From assembly GCF_932274485.2 (NCBI RefSeq), contig NC_065884.2:52762546-52826545 (forward strand): a stretch of 64,000 nt of DNA, read 5' to 3'. A program made the position numbers and the translations under genes. Positions 47,090-59,215 of the stretch are shown one piece after another. Source of the DNA: Patella vulgata. Taxonomy: Eukaryota > Mollusca > Gastropoda > Patellidae. Positions within the stretch are counted from its first letter, which is position 1; every line of letters begins with the position of its first letter. The notes under the pieces were generated by a model, which searched no databases, had not been told where the DNA came from, and saw nothing but the letters and a program-made list of their open reading frames with translations.

Positions 47090-47335
47090 TCTAAACAGTA
47101 ACATTCTAAACAGTACTACTCAAACAGTTGTAATCTCAAACAGTGTTAATCCAAATAGGAATATTCTAAATAGTAATATTCAAACAGTATATTCAAAACA
47201 GTAATTCTCAAACAGTATTATTCTCAAAACAGTAATATACTAATAAACAGTTATTCCAACAGTAATCTTATACTCTGTGATATTTCAAACAGTAATCTCA
47301 TAATCAGTAATATTTCAAAACAGTAATGTACATTT
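47090..47335. repeat. Degenerate AAACAGTAAT-type short tandem array
   Basis: About 20 imperfect copies of a 9-13-bp AACAGTAAT unit, located between the pol region and the 3' LTR of the BEL/Pao element. Confidence 0.7.
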
Positions 47336-47401
47336 AATGCTCTGACATTATACAGGCACAAGACATATTTAGTACAAATTACAAAAAGTAATTCACAGGG
47401 A

Positions 47402-50400
47402 TTACATGTCTGCTTCTAATAACAAACACAGTTTATTTACAGGCCGTTTTAATACATTGTTTTTTGTCTTAACTGTAACGACTCGAACTAGGCCTTTGTG
47501 ATCATGACATACACTTAACACATGTCCTAATAAATATGAATCGCGAATATTGCCATCTACTATCATTACTACATCTCCAATGCGGATATTTCTTTTTGGC
47601 ATCATCCATTTTTGTCTTTCCTGTAGGAGTTGTAAATATTCATTGGACCACCTTTTCCAAAATATACTGGCAAGATACTGAATTTGATGCCAGCGACGTT
47701 TCGCGAAATTGTCACTTTTATCAAACACACCTATTGGTAAAGATTCTCCTGCTCTTAACAATAACAAATGATTAGGAGTCAAGGCCTCGAGGTCATTGAC
47801 ATCATCTGACAGCTTGGTGATAGGTCGTGAGTTCATTATAGCTTCGATCTCACAAAACAAAGTCTGCAAGTGTTCATCATCGAAACTTACTAATTGCTCT
47901 TTTAAGAGTCCATATAAAATCTTGCGCACTGTTCGGATCTTTTCAGATACCATACTGTCTATCTCGTTACTGTCTGTACCACCGTCCTTTAAACTGTGAT
48001 AAACATCCTTTCTTTTATTAGACCAATATTTCAGTTTATCAAAATATAACAGTAATAGAGAAACTGTTCTTCTCAACTTATCCCAAGACGAAAAATGACA
48101 GAAAAGTTTATCTATAATACCAGTGTTCATTACAGTCGAAGTAACAACTTTCTTCACTTCTAAATCATCAGTAGGAATACTTGGAGAGAATTCCTCTTCG
48201 ACAGGCCATTCATTCTCTGGTTTCAACAAAAATCTGGGTCCATTAAACCACCGTTGTATTCTTACGTTACTATCAAAGTTTAATCCCCTTGAACAGTCGT
48301 CAGCTGGGTTCAATTTAGTGCTTATATACCGCCATGAAGATACTGAACTACCATCATGAATCACAGAAATACGATTTGCAACGAATGTCAAGAAACGAGC
48401 GCCTTCATTTCTAATGTACCGTAAAACTGACATACTATCAGTCCAGTAAAACATATCATCAATTTGAATTTCGAGTTCTTTCACAAGCATATTAGTCAAG
48501 CGAACAGCAACAGTAGCTGCAGTTAATTCTAATCGTGGCACAGTTAATTTCTTAAGTGGAGCAACGCGAGATTTACTAAACATCAACGCACAATGAATTT
48601 TACAGTCTTCATTTACGAGTCTGATATATGTTACAGCACCATAACCAATGTTACTCGCATCGGAAAAGGTATGAATTTGAGACGAAACAATCTTTCCAAA
48701 ATTCGCCGGTTTATAACTTCTTGGAATCTTGAAATTTTCTAAGCCAGACAGGTTGTTTAGGAATTGATGCCAAGTATGTAGATCGGTCTCAGGTATTACG
48801 TCATCCCAATTTAGATTCTGTTGACAAAGTGATTGTAGCAACAACTTTGCAGGCAAAACGAAAGGTGAAACGAGACCTAGTGGGTCATATATAGAGCTAG
48901 CTGCAGATAATATTCCGCGTCTTGTTACTGATAACTTATCTAGCTTCACACTAAATTTCAAAACATCACTTTCTACCACCCACCTAATGCCTAGTGCGTG
49001 TTCTACTGGTAAAAGTTCACAGTCGAGGTTTAATTCTTTTATGTCCTTGGCTCTCTCGTTAACGGGTATAGCATGCAACACATTGCGTTCGTTACTCACC
49101 CATTTTGTGAGGCGAAAAACCTCCATTTTCACATATTGCGCAAATGTCTTTTAACGAATTCTACAGCACTTGAACAATCTTTTAATGACTTAAGTAGGTC
49201 ATCTACGTAAAAATTCTTAAGTATTGAAGAAACTATATTGTCATCAAACAAATGTGAATTGTCAATTGCAGTTTGGCGCAAAGCTAAATTCGCACAGGAC
49301 GGGGATGACACAGCACCGAAGAGATGAACAACCATTCTATATGTGTTTGGCGTACAACTAGTGTCTCCATTGGGCCACCATAGAAACCTCAAAAAGTCAC
49401 GGTCACACTCGGGTACTCGAACCTGGTAAAACATTTTTTCTATGTCACCCATAATAGCTGTATTATCCTGTCGAAAGCGAATTAAAACACCTGTTAATGT
49501 ATTGGTCATATCAGGACCTTGCAGTAGCTGCCGATTAAGCGATATACCGTCATACATGGCTGCGCAATCGAAAACAACTCGCAACTCGCCTGGTTTTCTT
49601 GGATGATACACACCATGGTGTGGGATATACCACACTTGCCCATCATCTCTGTTGACTTGACTATCTGGTACCACTTCTGCATAGCCATTGCAGATAATTT
49701 TAGTCATAAATTTAATATAGTCATTACAATAATTAGTGTCTCTGCGCATTTTGTTCTGAAGACTATTTAATCGACACTCTGCTTGCACTCTGTTATTAGG
49801 TAACAAAATAGACTCGTCACGAAAAGGCAAACCAATAGTATAATGTCCGTTTTCAAAATTTATTGTCTGATTAACCTTTCTTATAAAAGCATTGTCCTCT
49901 TGTGAATTTTCCCTTACATCGTCGATCGATCTTTCCGGAAAATCAAACTTAGTTGTTCGTTGAACCAATACTCGCAAATCTTCAAAATTCTGAACAGCTT
50001 GCACATCAAGTTTATTAACAGTATTTACTAAACTAGACGAATCTCTAATTAGATTCCAAATAATCCAACCTAAAGACGACAATACAGCATGCGGACTATC
50101 AGATGGCCCTGTTTTTACTTCTATTGGTGAATAAGCATTGGGCACGTTATTGCCGATTAATAACCCGATTTCAGCATTTAAAACAGGAATGTCAATTCCA
50201 CTTAAATGAGGCCACTTACTAAGGTCATTAGTAGTTGGTATATGATCATGTGAAACAGGTATACAGTCTTTAGTATAAATGGTTGGCAAGTCAACAGTAT
50301 TACATAAAGTCAAATCACACACTTGCATACCATGAATAACAAACGAATTCAAAGTATGAGTAGAACCCATAGTGTCAAAGGTCAATTTAGTTCTTTTACC

Positions 50401-50840
50401 ATTACAGGACAACTGTCGCATCAAATTTTCAGTACAAAATGAAACGTTAGATCCCGGATCTAGAAAAGCGTATGTTTCAACAACATTATGACCATTCTTT
50501 GTTTTTACCATAACAGGTATAATTGCCATTGTACATGGGCTATCATTATGGTTTCCGGCCTCCATATCGTTACTAAGAGTACTCGCTACCACAGGTTTTT
50601 GATCAGTTTTTGTTTGATTATTGTTCTTATTATCATGTAATACAGGATGATGACTTTCATCACACTCATTATTTGGGCACTTAGTTTTCTTACTACAGTA
50701 TTGCAAAATATGACCTGGTTTTAAACAACCAAAACATAAATGTTTAGATTTAACAAAGTCCTTCTTCACTGACTCTGGTAAAGATGATAATTGTTTACAT
50801 ACAAACATTGAATGCGAGGGATGCTTACAGTAACAACATT
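47402..50840 (-). mobile_element. pol region of the BEL/Pao element
   Basis: In order from the right: cysteine/histidine zinc-knuckle motifs (CCYCKHPSH, CFGCLKPGH), a retropepsin-like segment (FLDPGSNVSF), a reverse transcriptase with the FYVDD catalytic box, an RNase H-like segment (HTFSDASNIGYGAV) and an integrase-end region (FCEIEAIMNSRPIT). All are of BEL/Pao type. BEL/Pao elements usually make one long polyprotein; this copy does not look whole. Confidence 0.82.
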
Positions 50841-50849
50841 GCATTGGTA

Positions 50850-52534
50850 AATGCTATGTCTGTGTTATAAGGTCTTGTATAAGTTGATTGTTCATTGGGC
50901 CTTGAATTTACTTGTTGAATGGCAAATGATCCCTTTGGTCTATTTGCATGTACTTGTACATGTGATTTGCGGATTGGTGTACTTAATAACCGGTCACCCA
51001 ACAAGGCCTTTTTACCATATGTTGGATCATTAGCTTTCAGAGCTTCAGTATTAATTAATTCCACGAGTTGATCAAAATGGACACTGTGTCCTTTATCTCT
51101 AGTAGACTGAACAATGTTTCTCCACTTATCGTGAATAAAATAGGGTAATTTTTGTAGAATTCTTTTAATATTTTCAGAGTACTCCAAAATGTTTACCGCT
51201 TCAATACTTTTAACTGCATGAAGACATTCTGTTAAGAATAAAGCAAAGTCATCTAAACCCTTAGGATTGTCTGACTTGATAACTGGCCAATGTAAGGCCT
51301 TTTCTATAAAAGCATTCGCTATCAGTTCACTATTACCATATCTAGATTGTAGTTGACTCAAAGCGCAATCATACGCCTTGTCAGCACGAAGATAACTATA
51401 ACCTCGAACAATTTTATTTGCTTCTCCTGATGTAAATTGATCAAGAAAGTTCAAGCGCTCATCATAAGTGTCACAATTTGTTACGATCACAGAATTAAAT
51501 TGTCTAATAAATCTTTGATACTCCAAAATATTACCATCAAACGGTTGAATACTTGTATTAGGTTTCTTGATATGTTTAATCATAGAGTACAAGGCTCCTT
51601 CTGCATTATGTGGCGTCAAATTTTGATCAGGTACCAAGTTTGCTGAAACACTGTCAGGCCTGTTTTCAAAAGGGCTAACATCTTTATTAAATTCACATTG
51701 ATTATGTGTAGGTCTAATTGTTAGTTTATCAAAAGAATTATCATCATTACATGTATTAACAGTTTCTCGAACAGTCCTGTCAACATTATATGTTGTATTA
51801 CATGCGTCAGAAGAAATTATGTCATTAGAATCTTTAACTTTCACATTAGAGTCTGTATTTTCTTTAACTTCGCCTACAACACTAGAGGCCTCATCCTTCG
51901 ACGATGGAGCATAACGTTCGTACAGTTTTGATTTGCCTTGTGAAATAGCTAATTCCGTTTTCAAGTCTAATTCCTTTTCAATAAATTCTAATTCTAGTCT
52001 TTTAGCTTCAATGTCTTTTCTTTGCCTTAATGCCTCCACTTTAGCTGAGAGTTCTAAATTCTTTTGTTCTTCATGAAACTTTAATGAGGAAATGTCACTA
52101 CGATGTGAAGAACTACGATGTGAAGAACGATGACTCGAACGAACAGATTTTTCTTTCGCACATACAGGTTTTGTAGGTGTAGCTATGCCTTCAGTTTGAA
52201 CAAACCAATTTTTAGTTGAAGACATAAAATTTGATAAATACACATCACGATCTTCAAAGAAATCATCATAATACGCGGCTCTATCTTCATTAGATAAATG
52301 TAAACAATATGCATCATGACAGCTTAAGTATTTATCATAAAGAGTCATCCATTCAGAGTAGTGCTTTCTAACAGTTGCAATCTCTGCATTATCAAAAATC
52401 AATTGATTAATGTCTTTCACACCTCTTTTCAAACCTTTAAACAGTGTATTTACCAGTACTTGATTCTGCACATGTTTATCAATATCAGCACAACTGTCAC
52501 TTGACTTGTGGTCTCCAGCACCAGTAGATTGCAT
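50850..52534 (-). mobile_element. gag-like region of the BEL/Pao element
   Basis: Encodes a coiled, charged N-terminal half with serine-rich stretches, followed by a Pao-type gag segment (motifs such as IQPFDGN and FLDQFTSGEAN) of the kind found in BEL/Pao polyproteins. It is a fossil part of the retroelement. Confidence 0.8.
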
Positions 52535-52558
52535 GTTGAACAGCTAACACGTCAATGA

Positions 52559-53089
52559 TGTAGGGCACAAACAACAATGCACCAAAACTCTTAGAATATT
52601 GTTTAATTTGGTTACAGGTTTAATACATCTCAAAATCTTATACAGTTGATCGAAGATCTTTCAAGACTAGAGACATTTTCTGGGACCTGCACAACCACGT
52701 GATAAATCAGTCATGCATGTCGACTGTCAATATCATCGAATAATAACAATATATGACTATAACACATTACAAAACTTATGGATTAGATTAAACTATAACT
52801 TAATAAGCTGCGGTAATTCATCTTACCGTGTTTTATGCCCTCCAAGCGTTACAAAACTGTTGCTGAAGACCACGCTTGCTTAAGCGAACAAGTTGTCAAT
52901 TAAATAACAGTCTCCTACATCCAGGCGCAAATTAAGTCAACTAAAACAATGACAGGCCTAAATAATCTAGACTACCTTCTCGCTTAAAGTTGATCAAAAT
53001 TTATGCATTCTTAGACCAAAATATTGTGGAACGAAATTAATATTAAAGAAATATATAAAAAGATAATAAGTGATAATTTGCATCTTACA
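52559..53089 (-). repeat. 5' LTR of the BEL/Pao element
   Basis: 531-bp terminal repeat that reads as identical to 46383-46913. The gag-like region begins only about 25 bases inside it. Confidence 0.92.
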
Positions 53090-53425
53090 GGGTTTAAGAT
53101 CCTACTTTTCTGTGTTAATATGGTGATTCTGCCCTACAACCTACTCTTATATCAAATATTTCAACTGTCAAGGGTTGTTTAAAGGGAACCCAGGAGGGCC
53201 GAATGGTTAACACACGCACATTGGATCAGAAGGTCTGTCATTGAGTCAGATAATTCAATTGTCAAGGGTTCTTTGAAGTAAACGCAGTGGGGGTAGTTTC
53301 AATTCCGGGCTTATACTTAATTATCCCTTGCCATGTCCTACACTACTGACGTGTGGGAACTATGTCGGAAAATCCAATTGAAATTTCTCGGCCAATGCCT
53401 TATACTCACTGAACCACAGTGACTC
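53090..53425 (-). mobile_element. Family 2 SINE split by the BEL/Pao element
   Basis: The tail is at 46363-46382 (ATGAAATGAAATAGGGTT) and the body resumes at 53090 (GGGTTTAAGATCCTACTTTT). This is a clear case of the LTR element landing inside a SINE. Confidence 0.7.
53192..53325 (+). mobile_element. tRNA-derived SINE, family 1, head fragment
   Basis: AGGGCCGAATGGTTAACAC and GTCTGTCATTGAGTCA, mixed into a family 2 SINE copy. Confidence 0.5.
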
Positions 53426-54145
53426 CTCCTTGCTTTTGACTTGTGATTATTTATATATATTTTGTACATATTATTTAATGTTTGCGATTTTCTCTGATAT
53501 TTTTTTATTTTTCAATCCTGTAATCTTGATGCTTTGCTCCTTTTATGTACAAAATATTCATTTTGTTTGTTTTTTTTAATGAGGAAAAGGTTCTACATCA
53601 TTTTATTACTCCTGCAAAATAGTGCATTTTTCTTTTGTTAGTTTTCTGTGTATGCTAGTTATTTCTAGATGCCTCACAAATCACTTGTAATATGACTTTG
53701 TAGCACTTTTCAGTTTCTGAAAGTATTTCAATTTAGTGCATAATTAATCTAATTAGGGCTTGGTTTGGATGTTATTAAATTTAGATATATTTGAATTATA
53801 TATTTTTGGGGTATGGGGTAGGGATCTTTCTTTTCTCAGTTCTTGTTTTCGGGTAAAGAAAAAATTAAATAGCTACTTTGTATTTTGTGATGTGGGGGGG
53901 GGGGGGAGCAAAGTATAACAAAATTTTTATTAGTATTAGAATTATATCTCTGTTTTTCTGTTAACATTTCAAATGATGTCTATTTAGTTTTGATTTGGTG
54001 GTGTTAATTTACTTTTTCCTATCATTTTATGAATAAATGATAATTTAACAAATAAAATTATTGTTGCCTCATTTATCAAACTTTACAGGTTAAACAGAGC
54101 AAAAGGGGTGGGGGCTGCATGGGAAAGATTGCTAAATTAAGGGAA
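53426..54145. other. No gene seen
   Basis: T-rich interior of the TIR-bounded block; G-run at 53894-53907. Confidence 0.45.
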
Positions 54146-54335
54146 AATAAAACACAAGTTTTGGTGGTGGTTATACACAAGTTTTTATGAAACCACACAA
54201 GTTTCAGAAATTTCAACACAAGTTTCAACACAAGTACTGTGTAGTTTTTCACACAAGTTTCAACACAAGTTTGTGTTGTTTGGTAAATTTTAACACAAGT
54301 CTTGTGTTGTTTCAACACAAGTTTTTTTTTCAGTG
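54146..54335 (-). repeat. Right terminal array of ACACAAGT/ACTTGTGT motifs
   Basis: Inverse counterpart of the array at 41709, with at least ten ACACAAGT or ACTTGTGT copies ending in a T-run and CAGTG. Confidence 0.75.
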
Positions 54336-54649
54336 TACAAATGAGTTAACACGGTTCAGTGTTCACAGATACTGGATAAAAAGGAAACCGATAAAGGATA
54401 AATACTGCAGAAATTTCTAAAGCCGCTATATCTGTGTTAAACACGAATATGCCCTGAGCTTGCCAATAGGGCTATCCGTGGTAATTAAAAATCGAGAATA
54501 TGAACTGTACTTCGATCAGATTAAAGTATTTTGACAGAAATTTTCAATATCTTCCTTTTCCATTATCTTTTTTTTAACTGTTATAGCACGAACGACCAGC
54601 TGGATGTCTAAATCACTCATATTGTAAATTAAAAAAAACCACAAAATCG

Positions 54650-55785
54650 GCCATATCTATACACATGTCGACGTGAATGTATATTGTCGTCGCCCCTGTC
54701 CATCCGTCCGTCTAAAATTTGTTTGTTGACGCTCTACAGGTCACAATTCTTATCCGATTTTGACGAAACTTGATATATAGGTTTATCTCCAACAGATCTC
54801 GGCTCCTTTTAATAGTGGCATGTATCGGATCGAAACTTCATCGATTATGGCCCTTGATTTTATGAAAAAACACGCTAGAGGTCACAATTTTCTTCTCATT
54901 TTGATGAAACTTAATATGCACGTTTATAACCCAAAGATCTTGGTTCCTGTCGATATTTGCGCATATCGGATCGTAACTTCCTGAATTATGGGCCCTGATT
55001 GTACGAAAAATTGTGTTTTTAGCTTGTGGTCCCTCTAGAGGTCAAAATTATTATCCGATTTAGAATCACCGTTACGCCGTAATGATGGTTGAGTTCGAAT
55101 TTTGAGAAAATCAGACCAAAACTGCCGGACAAAATGACTGCCCCTCGTACGCAAATAGTGTAAATATATGGTATATCAAGGTTGTGGACCCTCTAGAAGG
55201 CACAATTTTTATCCATTTTGATGAAACCTGAAATACATGTTAACAACCCAAAGATCTTGGTTCCTTTCGATATTCATGCATATAGGATCGTAACTTCCTA
55301 AATCATGACCCTTGATTGTCCGAAAAAAAATCTCATTTTTAGCTTGTGGTCCCTCTAGACGTCAAAAGTTTTATCCAACTTTTTTTTTTTTTAAACGTTT
55401 GAATATATCCCCGTTACACGCTAATGAAGGTTGAGTTCGAATTTCTTGAAAATCGGACCAAAATTGCCAGACAAAATGGCTGCCCCTCGTACGCAAATAA
55501 TGTAAATATATGGTATATCAAGGTTGTGGGCCCTCTAGAAGCCACATTTTTTATCCGATTTGGATAAAAACTTTTCAAATCTTGAAAATCGGACCAAAAT
55601 TGCCAGACAAAATGGCTGCCCCTCGTACGCAAATAATGTAAATATATGGTATATCAAGGTTTTGGGCCCTCTAGAAGCCAGATTTTTTATCCGATTTGGA
55701 TAAAAACTTTCAATTTATGTTTATATCACAAAGACTTTGGTTCCGGTCGATAATCGCGCATATAGCCTCTGATCGTTCGAAAATT
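54650..55785 (+). mobile_element. Hairpin-ended repeat element
   Basis: Left terminus (CACATGTCGACGTGAATGTA and TATTGTCGTCGCCCCTGTCC), then six monomers. A stretch with ATCGGACCAAAATTGCCAGA and CAAGGTTGTGGGCCCTCTAG is locally duplicated at 55440-55560 and 55577-55690. Confidence 0.65.
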
Positions 55786-55807
55786 TGTAGGGAGTACTTA
55801 CTATTTT

Positions 55808-56655
55808 AAAAATAGACTGCCGGAAATGTTGTCTGACAATATTCAGTCAGGCACCGAATGTCGAGATAAATAGAGCTGATCAGATACCGTCTATCGCCTG
55901 ATCACTAGTTAAGCCCCCGAAAATTTTAAAAATAGACTGCAGGAAATGCGGTCTGGCAGGATTTCAGGCACTGATAGTCGAGATAAATAGAGATTACCAG
56001 ATACCGCCAAATCACTTTAGTTTATCCGACCAGAGAGGAACGTATCAAACGAACGGAATCAATATTTTCGCCACGATATTTTGAGAATTAGGCTGCTGGA
56101 ATTGTAGCCTGTAGTGTTTCAGACACTGGTTTTCCAGATAAATAGAGCTGACCAGATACTGTTCGTCGCCAAATCACCAGCTTATCCGAACAGAGAGGGA
56201 GGTCTCAAACGAACGGAGTGAGTGAATCAAACTGAATGAATATTCTCGCCGTGTTGAACCATAAACAAAATCTTTGAGGATCGTAAAAAGCTCTTCTCAA
56301 GTGGTTCACCTGTTACTGTTTATAGTAGGTTTACAGCAGGATGGGCTTGGTAAGAAATCACTCAGACTCTACAACATGTTATTTTATGACTTAGTGGGAA
56401 TGTGGGATTTAGTCACCGTAGAAGGTAATGATTACCGAAACATATCACTATAGTTTATCCGACCAGAGAGGAACGTATCAAACGAACGGAGTGAGTGAAT
56501 TAAAGTGAATGAATATTTTCGCGACGATGTTTAGAAGAAGACTGTCGGAAATGCAGCCTTACAGTATTTCAGACACTGGTCGTCGAGATAAATAGAGCTG
56601 ACCAGATACTGTCTGTAGCCAAATCACTAGCTTATCTGAACAGAGGGGGGCGGGT
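55808..56655 (+). repeat. Tandem array of about 185-bp units, four copies, partly interrupted
   Basis: Units share AATAGACTGC.GGAAATG, GTCGAGATAAATAGAGCTGA, CCAGATACTG, ATCCGA.CAGAGAGG and AAACGAACGGA. A single-copy stretch of about 200 bp (56250-56450) interrupts the array. Confidence 0.75.
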
Positions 56656-57649
56656 GTATTTCATATTTTTAAGTTATATTTTTAAAATTTATTAAAATAA
56701 AGCCTTAAAATATATGGTATCTATAAACAGTCCCACCTTGTTAAAGAATAATCTTATTAATCCTATAATTCACCATTGCCAGTTGAGAAATTGGCAAAAT
56801 ATCATTTTCAACTTCAAATTCAAACGTTTGAAGATAGCTATTCCATGGGGAAAATAGGAAAACAAGGGAGCTAATTGTGTTATTATTTCCTGTGTCAATG
56901 ATTTTTAAGTGTGGGAAATAATGCCGATGATCGTATAATAGTGAGTTGATAACCTATTGAGCAAAAGACTTAGAAATAATTATGTTTTGACGTTCTTAGA
57001 AAATATGAAATTCTCGCTTTAATATGTGATTTTACAAAGAATAGAGTCATATACACCCACTTTAATAACAATAAAAAAACGTGTCAAGTCTATGTAGCAA
57101 CAGAGTTTTATTCTTATCATTTGACGAACAAGGACAAACTTAATGTAGCTGTGGAGATACCACTGTATAAACAAAAAATAACACGAGTTGCAAAAAAAAA
57201 CATAAGACTTGGATCACCACCAAAAGTCTGATCATAAAACGAAGATCACAACACAACTAATTTAATATAATGGTGTAAGGGGGTGATTCATATCTATTTC
57301 AGCAGAAATAATACGGAACAGCCAAATTATTTACAGAAAGCAATTGAAACATGAAAAAGCTTGCATTCAAATAAGGACATTAGCTCAAATTACAATGACA
57401 CGAACTCTGTTTTACATCAATTAAACAATTTATTCACTCACAATACCAGTTTTAAAGTAGATTTGGAATGAAATGTATAATATCCCACCTATCGACTCTT
57501 AATAAATCTTTTTAAAACCAGTTGGTACAGCTAGCTCTCACTCTCCTCCTATGACGTTATGCAACAGAAGGCTAATAAACATTTTACTTATACAAATTTA
57601 ACAAAAATAATGCTGATAGTTTAGAAGGCTATAACTTACGTTAGAATTA
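56656..57649. other. No gene seen
   Basis: About 1 kb of AT-rich DNA without frames or recognised repeats. Confidence 0.45.
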
Positions 57650-57662
57650 TATAACCGTAAAG

Positions 57663-57920
57663 GGGGCTGGATGGTCGAATAGTTAGCACGTGCGCGCTGT
57701 ATCATAAGGCCCGTCATGGAGACAACTGGCGTGATTTCGAATCCCCGGTTGTACGTGACAAAGAGTAGGGTCGCCTGTCCAACCTCGTGGGTTTTCTCCG
57801 GGTCCTCCGGTTTCCTCCCACTGCTAAAGACCCCTACGCACAAACGGATTATTGAAATATAATTAAACCATATGTTAGTCCCGAAATGACCTAGTTTGTG
57901 TCGACTGGACGTTAAACCCC

Positions 57921-57955
<35 letters not shown>
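57663..57955 (+). mobile_element. tRNA-derived SINE, family 1, full length with target duplication
   Basis: TATAACCGTAAAG at 57650-57662 and 57956-57968. The tail has about 30 bp of CT repeats. Confidence 0.88.
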
Positions 57956-57958
<3 letters not shown>

Positions 57959-57968
57959 AACCGTAAAG

Positions 57969-58529
57969 ACCCAACACAACAGAGTGTTAAATATAAAGGT
58001 TGTGCATGTACATTCAAAAGTACTTTTATTGAAACACATTTATTCCAACAAATATTCAAAACAATCAGTTTTAACTTAATTTAAGGCCAATTTAATTTAA
58101 ATTGGTTTTTATTTAATTTTAATCAATTTCATATTTAATTCAGTTATTTGTTCCTAAAGAAAAGTACATATCTGGAAGTCATTAATATCACTCTGTATAT
58201 AAAATTGTAACACTTACCTATACTTCTTATAAACAATATTACCACTCTTTAATATACTGTCTAATGTTATACAACACACCAGTAAACATCCATCACAGTT
58301 CAGGTCTAATAACTAACGCTATATTACCCAGTCAGATGTTAAGACGGGTTCAACTGCATGTTATTTACTTCATAAAAGCCAAGATTGCGTTGATTGATTT
58401 TAGGGAAATAACCCTGTCAGACCCCGATGTTTAAATTTTTTCAGATAAACTATTACATACACTGCAATAAAATTATCAAGATAAAACAAATCTATATCAG
58501 AAAATATAACAGTAACAAGCAGGAAACTA
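57969..58529. other. No gene seen
   Basis: AT-rich, with runs of TTTAATTT at 58085-58140. Confidence 0.45.
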
Positions 58530-58548
58530 CGGTGGCTGATAAGGTCAA

Positions 58549-58800
58549 TTTTAATTTTCACCCAAGCCAATTTTAATATAATTTGTTTTTTGTAATTTCC
58601 ACCCAAGTCAATTTTAATATAATTTGTTTTTTATAATTTTCACCCAAGTCAATTTTAATTTCCACTCAAGTCAATTTTAATATAATTTGTTTTTTTTATA
58701 ATTTTCACCCAAGTCAATTTTAATATAATTTGTTTTTTATAATTTCCACCCAAGTCAATTTTAATATAATTTGATTTTTATAATTTTCACCCAAGAATTT
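58549..58800 (-). repeat. About 40-bp tandem units in the left inverted arm
   Basis: Six or seven units of the AAGTCAATTTTAATATAATT type separated by TTTTCACCC or TTTCCACCC; inverse of the array at 62495-62825. Confidence 0.8.
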
Positions 58801-58924
58801 CCACCCAGCGCGTGACGTCATCTCAATTAGCCTCGTTTCCATTGTAATGTATTATGTTTTATCTTATATGGTTCTCAAACTGTAATTAGCAGATTGCAAT
58901 GTATTATGGTTTACCTTATATCAA

Positions 58925-59215
58925 ATAGATATTTTTATACGCCCACATTTTCATATGGACGTATATTGTCGTCACCCCTGTCCGTCCGGACGTCCATCCA
59001 TAATTTGTTTGTGGACACTATACAGGTCACAATTCTTATCCGATTTTGACGAGACTTGAAATATAGGTTTATCCCCAAAAGATCTAGGTTCCTTTCGATA
59101 TTGGCATGTATCGGATTGAAACTTCATGAATTATGGCACCTGATTGTACGAAAAGTCACCATTTTGTTTAGCGTGTGGACACTATAGAGGTCACAATTAT
59201 CATCTTAGGCTGTGA
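58925..59215 (+). mobile_element. Hairpin-ended repeat, left end and one monomer
   Basis: ATTTTTATACGCCCACATTT with its stem partner, a GTCC run and one monomer. It lies within the TA-flanked block 58530-62851. Confidence 0.6.

Larger units (their letters stand above)
46383..53089 (-). mobile_element. BEL/Pao-family LTR retroelement
   Basis: A 6.7-kb element bounded by 531-bp direct LTRs that start TGT and end ACA and read as identical in both copies. A 5-bp GGGTT duplication flanks it (46378-46382 and 53090-53094). The coding strand is minus, so the 5' LTR is the right-hand one. The interior shows gag-like, zinc-knuckle, retropepsin-like, reverse transcriptase, RNase H-like and integrase-end signals of BEL/Pao type. 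The matching LTRs indicate a very recent insertion. The element does not look whole; I estimate at least two breaks. It sits inside a SINE copy, which in turn lies inside the larger TIR-bounded block. Confidence 0.9.
41709..54335. mobile_element. TIR-bounded, TA-flanked DNA element block with ACACAAGT subterminal arrays
   Basis: The left end reads TA then CACTGAAAAAACACTTGTG. The right end is its inverse (CACAAG, T-run, CAGTG) followed by TA at 54336-54337. Both ends continue into 160-190 bp of alternating ACACAAGT/ACTTGTGT motifs. Without the 6.7-kb BEL/Pao insertion the element is about 5.9 kb. No transposase frame is visible; its interior holds SINEs and AT-rich DNA, so it is non-autonomous or decayed. 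The TA target fits the Tc1/mariner group but also other superfamilies. Two independent small elements in opposite orientation are an alternative. Confidence 0.6.

Noticed and set aside
47536-48359. Plus-strand frames within the BEL/Pao pol region
   Set aside because: Shadows of the minus-strand retroelement coding sequence.
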